From contig URRQ01000005.1 of NCBI GenBank assembly GCA_900550235.1, forward strand, positions 7,827-71,826: DNA of 64,000 nt, read 5' to 3'. The position numbers and the translations under genes were made by a program. Origin of the DNA: an uncultured Lachnospiraceae bacterium. Its GTDB lineage: Bacteria; Bacillota; Clostridia; Lachnospirales; Lachnospiraceae. The notes under the pieces are model-generated. The model made no database searches. It had not been told where the DNA came from and saw only the letters and a program-made list of their open reading frames with translations. Positions 35,515-44,393 of the stretch are shown in pieces; position 1 is the first letter of the stretch; each line of letters opens with the position of its first letter.

Positions 35515-36810
35515 TTAATGAATAATTTGTAAATGATCATCAATTTTAACATTTACCAATTTATTCTGCCAATTCTCCTCAGATTCAACCGCAATACGGA
35601 TATACTCTTTTGTGTGTCCCGTTTGGAAATATTTTCCTTCTTTTTCTATCTCTTCTTCCATCAACACTTCAACAGATTTTCCAAGATAATACTGCTCGAA
35701 CTCTTTCTGCTTTTTCTCATTTAATGCCAACAGCTGATTACTTCTTACTGTCTTCACCTGTTCAGGTACCTGATCCGGCATGACAGCTGCTTTTGTCCCT
35801 TCACGTTTTGAATATTTGAAAATATGAGTCTCATAAAAATTCACCTTGTCTACAAAACTCATTGATTGTTGAAATTCCTCTTCTGTCTCTCCCGGAAAGC
35901 CTACGATTACATCTGTTGTCAATGCCGGATGTTCAAAATATGTTCGAAGAAGTTCACACTTCTCATAATATTCTTCTGCCGTATATTTTCTGTTCATACG
36001 TTTTAATGTAGCATTGCACCCACTTTGTAATGATAAATGGAAGTGTGGGCACATTTTTTCCAAGCCGGAAATTGTCTGTACAAATTTTTCCGTGATAATT
36101 CTTGGTTCAAGTGAGCCAAGACGAATCCTTTTTAATCCTTCCACCTCATGAACTGCCAGAATTAAAGAAAGCAGATCTTCTGTTTCTCCGAAATCGACAC
36201 CGTAAGAACTTAGGTGGATTCCTGTAAGCACGACTTCCTGATAACCGTTTTTCACAAGGTTTTTCACTTCTTCTACTACATCTTCTTTTCGACGGCTTCT
36301 AACCCTTCCCCTTGCATATGGAATGATGCAATACGTACAAAACTGATTACACCCATCTTGCACTTTTAAATACGCTCTCGTATGTTCTGCAGTTTTGCTC
36401 AGATGCAGTTCTTCATATTCTTTTGTGTGGTTAATATCGATCACATCTTTTTGAACTGTTTGTTTCTGTCCTTCATATTCTTCCAATATTTCAACGATAT
36501 CTTTTTTTCTGTTATTTCCAATCACGATATCAATACACTCGTCCAACTTCTCTTCTTCGTCTTTTGTCTGCACGTAACATCCTGCTGCCACAATAATCGC
36601 ATCAGGATTCATTTTTCTTGCACGATGAAGCATTTGACGTGATTTCCGATCCGCCATATTTGTAACTGTGCATGTATTAATAATATAGATATCTGCTCCC
36701 TCTTTAAATGGAACGATTTCATATCCTGCCTGTTCCAATAATTCCTGCATCGCCTCTGTTTCGTAGGCATTCACTTTGCATCCTAAATTGTGTAATGCTG
36801 CTTTTTTCAC
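35515..36810 (-). CDS. mtaB: tRNA t6A37 methylthiotransferase MtaB
   Basis: Radical-SAM enzyme converting t6A to ms2t6A at position 37 of ANN-decoding tRNAs; 431 residues. The N-terminal cluster cysteines are in LGCKVNAYE, NTCTVTN and AAGCYVQ. The radical-SAM motif is GCNQFCTYCIIPYARGR, and a TRAM domain lies at the C-terminus. I chose a GTG start at 36810 (MKKAALHNLGCKV) because AGAGGTGGAAAG precedes it. A TTG at 36855 would add 15 residues outside the family N-terminus. It is transcribed divergently from the HPr-like gene. Confidence 0.94.
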   Translation of the reverse strand: MKKAALHNLGCKVNAYETEAMQELLEQAGYEIVPFKEGADIYIINTCTVTNMADRKSRQMLHRARKMNPDAIIVAAGCYVQTKDEEEKLDECIDIVIGNNRKKDIVEILEEYEGQKQTVQKDVIDINHTKEYEELHLSKTAEHTRAYLKVQDGCNQFCTYCIIPYARGRVRSRRKEDVVEEVKNLVKNGYQEVVLTGIHLSSYGVDFGETEDLLSLILAVHEVEGLKRIRLGSLEPRIITEKFVQTISGLEKMCPHFHLSLQSGCNATLKRMNRKYTAEEYYEKCELLRTYFEHPALTTDVIVGFPGETEEEFQQSMSFVDKVNFYETHIFKYSKREGTKAAVMPDQVPEQVKTVRSNQLLALNEKKQKEFEQYYLGKSVEVLMEEEIEKEGKYFQTGHTKEYIRIAVESEENWQNKLVNVKIDDHLQIIH

Positions 36811-36889
36811 CTTTCCACCTCTTTTGTCTATTTTTGTCAATTTGTAATATTCCAATCAAATTTTCCCGTTACCTTAGTCAGTTTGTTTC

Positions 36890-36918
36890 TTGACAATTTC
36901 TACCATACATCTTAATAT
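36890..36918 (+). promoter_or_regulatory. Predicted sigma-A promoter of the HPr-like gene
   Basis: A perfect TTGACA (36890-36895) and TAATAT (36913-36918) are 17 bases apart, followed by AAAGGAGG and the ATG at 36953. Confidence 0.7.
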
Positions 36919-36952
36919 AATAAGTGGAACTAAATATAAAGGAGGTTATCCA

Positions 36953-37183
36953 ATGAAAACAGTAGAAATTTCTTTAAATTCGATTGACAAAGTAAAATCT
37001 TTCGTAAACGAAATTACGAAGTTTGATTATGATTTTGATTTAGTATCAGGACGTTACGTAATCGACGCTAAATCTATCATGGGTATTTTCAGTTTAGATT
37101 TATCTAAACCAATTACTTTAAACATCCATGCCGAAAATGATGTAGAAGATATTTTAGATATTTTAAAACCATACATTGTTTAG
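36953..37183 (+). CDS. HPr-like protein lacking the active-site histidine
   Basis: Protein of 76 residues with the HPr fold length and the Ser46-region pattern AKSIMGIFSLDLS (HPr: KSIMGVMSLG). The N-terminal segment that should carry His15 (GLHARPA in HPr) is instead SIDKVKSFVNEI, with no histidine, so it cannot be phosphorylated by enzyme I at the usual place. It may have a regulatory or fold-only role. It has a strong promoter, an ideal AAAGGAGG and its own terminator, which suggests high expression. The ATG at 36953 is clear; a frame extending upstream covers the promoter. Confidence 0.85.
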   Translation: MKTVEISLNSIDKVKSFVNEITKFDYDFDLVSGRYVIDAKSIMGIFSLDLSKPITLNIHAENDVEDILDILKPYIV

Positions 37184-37184
37184 T

Positions 37185-37219
37185 AAAATAGAATGTGCAA
37201 ACGCACATTCTATTTTTTT
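37185..37219. terminator. Bidirectional terminator between HPr-like gene and thiI
   Basis: AAAATAGAATGTGC / GCACATTCTATTTT stem around AAAC, followed by a T run on the plus strand and one on the minus strand. Confidence 0.92.
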
Positions 37220-38402
37220 ATGGTTTTACAACAATTCTCTCTACCGAATTGACAGCTTCTTCAAATAATTCATCAATTTTTTCTGCCAAATTTTCTTCAG
37301 AACGTCTTATGATATTAATATTTGGTTTTGTCACTGGATGTTTTGCAACAAAGATTGTGCAGCAATCTTCAAACGGAAGAATTGATGTCTCATATGTGTC
37401 AATCTTTTCCGCAATTTCAACAATTTCTTGTTTATCAAATCCGATCACCGGACGATATACCGGCAATGTGCATACGTCATTTGTTGCCGCAAGACTCTGC
37501 ATTGTCTGGCTTGCCACCTGACCAATACTTTCACCTGTGATCAATCCAAGACAACCACTTTCCTTCGCAAAGTGTTCTGCAATCATCATCATATAGCGGC
37601 GCATAATGATTGTCAATTCATCATGCGGACATTTGTCATAAATATACAACTGGATATCTGTAAAATTTACAATATTAAGTGTAATCGGTCCTGAATATTT
37701 TGATACTAATTTCGCAAGATCGATGACTTTTTGTTTTGCTCGTTCACTTGTATATGGCGGTGCATGGAAATATGTTGCTTCAAGTCCTACTCCACGTTTC
37801 GCAATCATATATCCTGCAACCGGGCTGTCAATTCCTCCCGACAAGAGAAGCATCGCTTTCCCATTTGTTCCAACCGGCATTCCGCCTGGTCCTGGAATAA
37901 TTTCTGAATAAATATATATTTCATCTCTTACTTCAATATGAAGCATTACATCCGGTTTGTGTACATTGACACGGATTTCCGGAAATGCGTTCAAAATAGC
38001 TTCTCCAACTTCACAATTAATCTCCATGGAAGTTTTTGGATAGTTCTTTCTTCCTCTTCTCGCTTCTACTTTGAATGTAATATTTTTATCCGGATACATG
38101 TCGTCCATATAATTAACAACCGTCTTTTTCAAAGCGTCAAATCCTTCATCCGGTACATGTACTACCGGACAGATTCCAACAATACCGAATACTCTTTTCA
38201 ACGCTTCTACAGTCTCTTCGTAATCATAGTCTCCTTCACATTCCACATACACTCGACCTGAAGACTTGTGTACTCTAAATGTTCCATCAACGTCCTGTAA
38301 TGCAAAACGCATTTGACGCATTAATGCGTCTTCAAATAAATATCTGTTTTTGCCTTTAATGCCTATTTCTCCGTATTTTATTAAAAATGACTGGAATTTC
38401 AT
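37218..38402 (-). CDS. thiI: tRNA 4-thiouridine synthase ThiI
   Basis: Adenylates U8 of tRNA and transfers sulfur to give 4-thiouridine; 394 residues. A ferredoxin-like plus THUMP domain (about 1-165) is followed by the PP-loop ATPase with LLSGGIDSPVAGYM. The C-terminal rhodanese domain of E. coli ThiI is missing, as in Bacillus, where the partner desulfurase NifZ supplies sulfur; such a gene lies directly upstream. I chose the ATG at 38402 with AGGAAG upstream; an upstream extension would overlap the desulfurase gene. Confidence 0.95.
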   Translation of the reverse strand: MKFQSFLIKYGEIGIKGKNRYLFEDALMRQMRFALQDVDGTFRVHKSSGRVYVECEGDYDYEETVEALKRVFGIVGICPVVHVPDEGFDALKKTVVNYMDDMYPDKNITFKVEARRGRKNYPKTSMEINCEVGEAILNAFPEIRVNVHKPDVMLHIEVRDEIYIYSEIIPGPGGMPVGTNGKAMLLLSGGIDSPVAGYMIAKRGVGLEATYFHAPPYTSERAKQKVIDLAKLVSKYSGPITLNIVNFTDIQLYIYDKCPHDELTIIMRRYMMMIAEHFAKESGCLGLITGESIGQVASQTMQSLAATNDVCTLPVYRPVIGFDKQEIVEIAEKIDTYETSILPFEDCCTIFVAKHPVTKPNINIIRRSEENLAEKIDELFEEAVNSVERIVVKP

Positions 38403-38439
38403 GTCTATTCTTCCTTCCCTTTTGTAACTCATTTCAATG

Positions 38440-39594
38440 CTAATGTCTTGTATATCTTCGAAGCATTGGTACACAATTATACAATACGCCAAGTGTGTAG
38501 TCAATTTCTTCTTTTGTTGTAAATTCTGACAAACTAAATCTCAACGTAGAATCCAAGAACTCTTTCGTTGTTCCGATACCGCGCAATACTCCACTGATTG
38601 CCGGATGATTCGATGCACAAGCCGAACCGGAAGACACATAGATTCCACGTTCTTCCAATGTGTGAAGCAGCACCTCACTTCTGATTCCTGCGATTCCCAC
38701 ACTCACAATATGCGGAGCGCTTCTTTCATCAGTCAGTCCGTGGACTTTTGTGTTCTCGATTTTTGCAATACCCTCAATAAATCTTTGTTTCAATTCTCTC
38801 ATATGAGAAGTCTTAGCATCTAAATCTGTATATATTTCTTTTGCCGCCACACCAAGTCCTGCAATCCCCGGTACGTTTTCTGTGCCGGAACGAATATTCT
38901 TTTGCTGTTCTCCACCAAATATAATCGGATGAATCTTTACTTTTTCATTGACATATAACGCGCCAATTCCCTTTGGCCCATGGATTTTATGACCGCTGAT
39001 AGATAACAGATCGATGCCTACTCTCTTTGGGTATATTCGATATTTTCCAAATCCCTGCACTGCATCAACATGGAATAATATATTTCGATTGTAGTTCTTT
39101 ACAATCTGTACCGCCTCATCGATCGGCTGCACGGATCCAATTTCATTGTTCACATACATAATAGAAACTAAAATCGTATCTTTACACAACGCTTCTCTTA
39201 AATCCTGTAATCGAATCCGTCCTGTTTCATCAACTGGAAGATACGTGACTCTAAATCCTTCTTCTTCCAAATACTGCATCGTATTCAAAATTGCAGGATG
39301 CTCAATAGATGTAGTGATCAAATGATTTCCAGCTCTTTTATTCGCTCTCGCACAACCAATCAATGCAAGATTATCACTTTCGGTTCCTCCGGATGTGAAA
39401 AACAATTCCTTCTCCTGCACTTTTAAAAGCTTGGCAAGAATTTCTTTTGTTTCCCGAATATATTTTTCTGCTTCAACACCTTTTCTATGCATAGAGGAAG
39501 GATTGCCATACTCCTCGCACATCACCTTTCGAACGGTTTCCCCTACACAATCATAACACCTTGTCGTCGCGGAATTGTCCAAATATACTTCCAT
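38440..39594 (-). CDS. nifZ: Cysteine desulfurase (NifZ/IscS type, partner of ThiI)
   Basis: PLP-dependent enzyme of 384 residues that removes sulfur from cysteine as an enzyme persulfide. Motifs are YLDNSATT at the start, FTSGGTESDN, the PLP lysine in SISGHKIHGPKG, and the persulfide cysteine in SSGSACAS. Genetic linkage to rhodanese-less thiI, 37 bases apart, predicts that it feeds thiouridine synthesis rather than Fe-S clusters; this is known for B. subtilis nifZ-thiI and inferred here. Confidence 0.93.
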   Translation of the reverse strand: MEVYLDNSATTRCYDCVGETVRKVMCEEYGNPSSMHRKGVEAEKYIRETKEILAKLLKVQEKELFFTSGGTESDNLALIGCARANKRAGNHLITTSIEHPAILNTMQYLEEEGFRVTYLPVDETGRIRLQDLREALCKDTILVSIMYVNNEIGSVQPIDEAVQIVKNYNRNILFHVDAVQGFGKYRIYPKRVGIDLLSISGHKIHGPKGIGALYVNEKVKIHPIIFGGEQQKNIRSGTENVPGIAGLGVAAKEIYTDLDAKTSHMRELKQRFIEGIAKIENTKVHGLTDERSAPHIVSVGIAGIRSEVLLHTLEERGIYVSSGSACASNHPAISGVLRGIGTTKEFLDSTLRFSLSEFTTKEEIDYTLGVLYNCVPMLRRYTRH

Positions 39595-39636
39595 TTATCT
39601 TCTCCTATCTATTGTTCTTACTATCAGCTTATGTTT

Positions 39637-40374
39637 TTAGCTCTCTAGATGATACATCAAAACAGAAAGCATGGTAAGACCTGCAGTCTCTGTACGCAAG
39701 ATTCGCTTGCCTAACGTCACAGGCTTTGCGCCCATCTCGACTGCTAATTCTACTTCTTCCTGCTCGAATCCACCTTCCGGCCCAATGAAAATTCCCACGG
39801 ATTGTCCCGGCTCAATCGAACGGATCAACTGTTTTGTCTCTTGCATCCCTTCAGCCAGCTCATACGGAATCAATACAATATCCAACTGCTTTGCATAAGA
39901 AAGTGCTTCCTTATAAGACATGACTGATTTTACCTCCGGAATCCTCGCTCTTCCGGACTGCTTGGCGCCGCTTTCAGAAATACTGTTCCACCGCTCTACC
40001 TTTTTCGCAGCTTTTTTCTCATCTAGCTTCACTACTGCACGTCTTGTAGAAACAGGAATGATCTCCCACGCGCCCAATTCCACCGCTTTTTGTACGATCC
40101 ATTCCATTTTATCACTTTTGGGAAGTCCTTGAAAAAGATAAAGCTTTGACGGAAGTTCTGTGTCTGCTTTCAGTTCTTCCAAAATCATTGCACATACTTC
40201 TTTTTCCGTAAACTCCTCGATCTTACATCTGTATTTCTTATTATTCCCATCGCTGACTTGGAATTCTTCACCAATCTTCATACGAAGCACATTCTTCATA
40301 TGATTCACATCTGAGCCTTCGATGAAAATGTGATTCTCATTCACCTGATCCGGTGTCACAAAAAAGTGATGCAT
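39637..40374 (-). CDS. rsmE: 16S rRNA m3U1498 methyltransferase RsmE
   Basis: SPOUT-class methyltransferase of 245 residues. The N-terminal PUA-like domain (MHHFFVTPDQVN) leads to the knotted domain with KSDKMEWIVQKAVELG, IGPEGGFEQEEVELA and LGKRILRTETA. It lies 9 bases downstream of prmA, the usual order in Firmicutes. Confidence 0.96.
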   Translation of the reverse strand: MHHFFVTPDQVNENHIFIEGSDVNHMKNVLRMKIGEEFQVSDGNNKKYRCKIEEFTEKEVCAMILEELKADTELPSKLYLFQGLPKSDKMEWIVQKAVELGAWEIIPVSTRRAVVKLDEKKAAKKVERWNSISESGAKQSGRARIPEVKSVMSYKEALSYAKQLDIVLIPYELAEGMQETKQLIRSIEPGQSVGIFIGPEGGFEQEEVELAVEMGAKPVTLGKRILRTETAGLTMLSVLMYHLES

Positions 40375-40383
40375 ATGTGCCTC

Positions 40384-41337
40384 CTAGTTTTTTCTCGCTG
40401 TTACAGATACCCATTCTCCTTGATATGTTACTTCAAGAACCTCAAGTCCTGCTTTTTTCACAGCCTCAACTACAGTTTCTTCTTTGTCATCAATAATACC
40501 GCTTGTAATATAGATTCCTCCTTGTTTCAAATGATCTACGATCACAGGAGTCAACGGTACAAGCACATCCGCAAGAATATTGGCTACAACGATATCATAT
40601 TTTTCATAACCGACCGTATCCTGCACCGATTTATCATCAATGATATTTCCAATCATAACTTCATATTGATCTTTGGAAATTCCGTTTTCTTCCATATTCT
40701 CATATGTTGCATCAATAGCACAAGGATCCAAATCTGTACCTACAGAATAATTTGCACCAAATTTCAATGCAAGCATTCCAAGAATTCCACTTCCACAGCC
40801 AACATCAAGAATTCGTGTGTCCTTTGTTACATATTTTCGAATCTGGCGGATACAAAGCTGTGTTGTCTCATGCATTCCTGTTCCAAATGCCGTTCCCGGA
40901 TCAATGTGAACGATCATCTTGTCTTCATCTTCCGGCTTTACTTTCTCCCAAGACGGAATGATCAAAATATCGTCTACATAGAATTGATGAAAATACTTTT
41001 TCCAGTTATTGATCCAGTCTACATCTTCTGTCTGCGATTCTTCAATACTACATTCTCCCAAATCTATAAATTCTTTCATTTCTTCCAATTCCTGCTTTAC
41101 ATTCGCAAGAATACCTTCTATATCTGCGTCATCATCTAAATAGAAGCTTAAGTATGCCACTCCGTCATCTGCCTCTGTCTCCGGTAGAATGTCTACAAAC
41201 ATTTGCTCTTTGTCTGCCGCCGTAAGAGGAATCTTATCTTCTATTTCTACTCCTTCCACTCCGAGATCCGCAAGCATGCTGCTTACGATATCTTCCGCTT
41301 CTGTCTTTGTTTTTAATCTGAATTTATTCCATTTCAT
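40384..41337 (-). CDS. prmA: Ribosomal protein L11 methyltransferase
   Basis: SAM-dependent trimethylase of L11; 317 residues. The substrate-binding N-domain is followed by the SAM domain with DPGTAFGTGMHETT, ILDVGCGSGILGMLA, TDLDPCAIDAT and the catalytic-region NILADVL. It appears to head prmA-rsmE-nifZ-thiI, a set of four ribosome and tRNA modification genes ending at the 37185-37219 terminator. Confidence 0.96.
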   Translation of the reverse strand: MKWNKFRLKTKTEAEDIVSSMLADLGVEGVEIEDKIPLTAADKEQMFVDILPETEADDGVAYLSFYLDDDADIEGILANVKQELEEMKEFIDLGECSIEESQTEDVDWINNWKKYFHQFYVDDILIIPSWEKVKPEDEDKMIVHIDPGTAFGTGMHETTQLCIRQIRKYVTKDTRILDVGCGSGILGMLALKFGANYSVGTDLDPCAIDATYENMEENGISKDQYEVMIGNIIDDKSVQDTVGYEKYDIVVANILADVLVPLTPVIVDHLKQGGIYITSGIIDDKEETVVEAVKKAGLEVLEVTYQGEWVSVTARKN

Positions 41338-41355
41338 ACATTCACCTTCCTAGTT

Positions 41356-41934
41356 TTATCCTAATATTCCAAGATGTTCCAACAATATTTTAACTCCCAT
41401 CAGAATCAATATGATCCCTCCGGCAAGTTCTGCCTTCGCTTTATATTTTGCTCCAAATATATTCCCGATTTTTACTCCTGCCACAGAAATCAAAAACGTT
41501 GTTCCTCCGATAAATAGGACTGCGGGCACAATATCTACATGTAAAAACGCAAACGTCACGCCAACTGCCAACGCATCAATACTCGTTGCCACTGCAAGTC
41601 CAAGCATCTCTTTCACTGCAAGTTCATTTCCATCTACACTGCATACTTCCTCTTCTTCATCATCTGACAACGCTTCTCTGATCATATTTCCACCAATCAG
41701 CCCCAAGAGCACAAATGCGATCCAATGGTCAATAGAAGTAATCATGTCTTTAAACTGAACACCGAGAATATATCCTATAAGAGGCATAAACCCTTGAAAA
41801 AAGCCAAAATACAATCCAACGATCATTCCTTTTTTCCAAGTGCATTTTCTCATGCAAAGTCCCTTACACACAGAAACTGCAAATGCATCCATGGACAAAC
41901 CTACCGCAATAAAAAAGAGTTCCAATATACCCAT
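41356..41934 (-). CDS. mntP: Manganese efflux pump MntP
   Basis: Integral membrane protein of 192 residues with six predicted helices. The family motifs are FFIAVGLSMDAFAVSVCKGL near the start and ATSIDALAVGVTFAF in the second half, each containing the membrane Asp. It starts six bases after the upstream desulfidase stop, so it is probably co-transcribed. No yybP-ykoY manganese riboswitch is visible immediately upstream. Confidence 0.93.
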   Translation of the reverse strand: MGILELFFIAVGLSMDAFAVSVCKGLCMRKCTWKKGMIVGLYFGFFQGFMPLIGYILGVQFKDMITSIDHWIAFVLLGLIGGNMIREALSDDEEEEVCSVDGNELAVKEMLGLAVATSIDALAVGVTFAFLHVDIVPAVLFIGGTTFLISVAGVKIGNIFGAKYKAKAELAGGIILILMGVKILLEHLGILG

Positions 41935-41940
41935 CTGCGC

Positions 41941-43218
41941 TTATTCTCCTACCATAATACGGATGATTTCTTCATTGGTTCCTTTCATGCCGTCTTTTCC
42001 CAATCTTCCTACATTGCGTATCGTTGCATCTACACCTTTGATTACAATTCCATCGCCGTCATAGAATTGTTGTCCTTGTTTATACATATTATATCCTAAA
42101 ATTCCAGCATCGACTGCGGAAGCGATTTTGGCTGCACAAGATGCTTTCGCACCGTCACAAACGATTCCTGAAACAATTGCAAGTGCATTGACAATCGTAT
42201 GAGCAATCTCTTCAAATGTACCTCCCATCAAATATGCGATTCCGGCTCCTGCTCCCGCTCCCGCGCTAACTGCACCACAAAAAGCAGACAAGCGACCAAT
42301 TCCTGTCTTTTGATGAATTGTTACAAGATTGGATAAAGTTAAAGCACGGTATAATTCTGTTTCGCTTGATTTTAACTCTTTCGCATATTCAATAACCGGC
42401 AAAGATGCTGTCATTCCTTGATTTCCACTTCCCGAATTAATAATAACCGGAAGTTCACACCCATTCATTCTGGCGTCAGAGCCTGCTGCCGCTGCCGCTT
42501 TTGCTCTCGTACGTACATCATCTCCATATGTAGCAAGAAGTACTGAACCTATATTTGCTCCATAATCTCCACGAAGTCCTTCTTCAGAAATTGCCGTATT
42601 ATAAGCAATCTGCCGATCCAATGTTTCTTTTACATCTTCTACTTCAACTGTATTGGCAAAGTCAAGGATATCTTCTACATTTAACAAAGATCGGTCAGTA
42701 AGTCCTTCTTCCTTTTCCCCTTCCACTTCAATCTGATAGAGTACATTTCCATCTTTTTCAATCAATACAATATTCGTGTGATAATTTGCAATTCTTACCT
42801 TTGCATAAGACTCCTCGTGGTATACTGTCACGATAATCTCAAACGTAATTCCGTGATCCACATGTTCTACTGTGATCGGGGTTGTTTCCAAGTATTCTTT
42901 CATCTTCCTTGTACCTTCTTGGGAAACCTCTGCGATCACTTCCAATTCTTTTTCTGGTTTTCCTGCAATGATCCCAGCCGTTGCCGCTGCAGGAATTCCT
43001 TTTAGATGGTCTGTGTTCGGAACAATCACGCTTTTCACATTTTTAATAATGCTTCCGCTCGCTTCAATACAAACTCTGTCCGGTAAACAGCCAAGCACTT
43101 CTCTGGCTTTTGCTGCCGCATATGCCAATGCGATCGGTTCTGTACATCCCATAGCCGGCACTAATTCTTCTTTTAAAATCTGCACATAAGCCTGATATTT
43201 CTCATCTGTTCTCTTCAT
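41941..43218 (-). CDS. L-cysteine desulfidase family protein (UPF0597, CyuA-like)
   Basis: Iron-sulfur enzyme family that breaks L-cysteine into pyruvate, ammonia and sulfide; 425 residues. Family motifs are PAMGCTEPIALAYA, VCIEASGSIIKNVKSV, INSGSGNQGMTASLP, GAGAGAGIAYLMGG and GIVCDGAKASCAAK with the cluster-binding cysteines. The ATG at 43218 has GAGGAA upstream; an ATG 15 bases earlier has a weaker site. The neighbours fliB and mntP offer no functional link. Confidence 0.9.
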   Translation of the reverse strand: MKRTDEKYQAYVQILKEELVPAMGCTEPIALAYAAAKAREVLGCLPDRVCIEASGSIIKNVKSVIVPNTDHLKGIPAAATAGIIAGKPEKELEVIAEVSQEGTRKMKEYLETTPITVEHVDHGITFEIIVTVYHEESYAKVRIANYHTNIVLIEKDGNVLYQIEVEGEKEEGLTDRSLLNVEDILDFANTVEVEDVKETLDRQIAYNTAISEEGLRGDYGANIGSVLLATYGDDVRTRAKAAAAAGSDARMNGCELPVIINSGSGNQGMTASLPVIEYAKELKSSETELYRALTLSNLVTIHQKTGIGRLSAFCGAVSAGAGAGAGIAYLMGGTFEEIAHTIVNALAIVSGIVCDGAKASCAAKIASAVDAGILGYNMYKQGQQFYDGDGIVIKGVDATIRNVGRLGKDGMKGTNEEIIRIMVGE

Positions 43219-43248
43219 TTTTCTATTCCTCATCTTTCACAAGTTTTA

Positions 43249-44391
43249 CTATAACTCGCTGCATAACAATTTATTATACCATATATAGTCTTTTTCTGCT
43301 ACAATCCGTTCCAATGTTTCAAGATTCTCGTCGGAATGTTCCACCTCTCGCGAATAATGATGGGCAACTTCTACCATATCCATAAAAGTAAATTGTTTCT
43401 CTTTTTTCCAATAAACTGCCATTGCCAGTTCTTCGATCAAAAGAGTGCTTACTACTGCCATCAGCATTTTGGAATACCCTCGTCCATCGTAAACACCACC
43501 ACAAAAATACGTAAACACAAAATAGACCATTAATTGTTCACTATAACTGTGCTTTTGCAGAACATTCTCCTGAAACTCTGTTCGCATCTCCAAATATTCT
43601 TCTTCTGAATGATATAAAATACCTTCTAAATCTTTGATATAATCCGGCCATTGTTTTCTAAGTATTTCTAATTCACCGAATATAGACCATAGTTCCTGCA
43701 TTGTCTGGAAGCGTTTTCCATTTTCCTCTTGACAACTCTTTAATTTTTTTAGAAAGCGTTGAGGAGCCCCCTCTTTTTCATAGCGCGCACATACTTCATC
43801 TACTTCAAAGAGATTTCTCTTACGAATCTTACATTCTGCATCATGTGCAAGTCCCAGCGCCATGGCGATTCGAAGTCCAATTTTCTCTTCTCTGTTTTGT
43901 AAGATTCGGATTGCACTTTCTCGTACTGACAAAAGCTTATCATACAAGAAATAATCGAACGTCTCTTCTTCCGCCTCATCTCTTTCCGTTTCTTTTGTCA
44001 AAAATCTTATCGGAGAAGTACAGCCTAAGATAAGTTTTCCTGCTTCCATGCAAGAAAGCGAAAGGGAAATTTCCCGTACATTCGGAAATTCTTCTATATG
44101 TCTCGGATAATTTCTACACGTTTTACAAAACATGTCAGGCCCTAATTCCGAACAAATATCACACAAATTATTCTCATCTAAAAATGCACATCTCCCATCA
44201 TATTGTAGAAATGATCCTTCTTTCCAATCGATTGAATTGAAAAGCCGATTTCCAAAAGCTCCTTTGACCTTTCGATATTTTTTTAAAGAACGCTCATCGA
44301 TCATGATCTGCCATCCTGCACAACAAGTGTCTTCGCATTGATCTGCCGTGCAGTGAAATTTATTATAGTAATGAGGTACCGTATACTGCAT
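43249..44391 (-). CDS. fliB: Flagellin lysine-N-methylase FliB-like
   Basis: Protein of 380 residues with the FliB cysteine pattern: CTADQCEDTCCAGWQI near the start, then CAFLDENNLCDIC and MFCKTCRNYPR, which probably hold an Fe-S cluster. In Salmonella FliB methylates flagellin lysines. No flagellar gene is in this window; the gene is two bases from the sbcC stop, so it is in the sbcDC transcript. A different target protein is possible. Confidence 0.85.
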   Translation of the reverse strand: MQYTVPHYYNKFHCTADQCEDTCCAGWQIMIDERSLKKYRKVKGAFGNRLFNSIDWKEGSFLQYDGRCAFLDENNLCDICSELGPDMFCKTCRNYPRHIEEFPNVREISLSLSCMEAGKLILGCTSPIRFLTKETERDEAEEETFDYFLYDKLLSVRESAIRILQNREEKIGLRIAMALGLAHDAECKIRKRNLFEVDEVCARYEKEGAPQRFLKKLKSCQEENGKRFQTMQELWSIFGELEILRKQWPDYIKDLEGILYHSEEEYLEMRTEFQENVLQKHSYSEQLMVYFVFTYFCGGVYDGRGYSKMLMAVVSTLLIEELAMAVYWKKEKQFTFMDMVEVAHHYSREVEHSDENLETLERIVAEKDYIWYNKLLCSEL

Positions 44392-44393
44392 AA

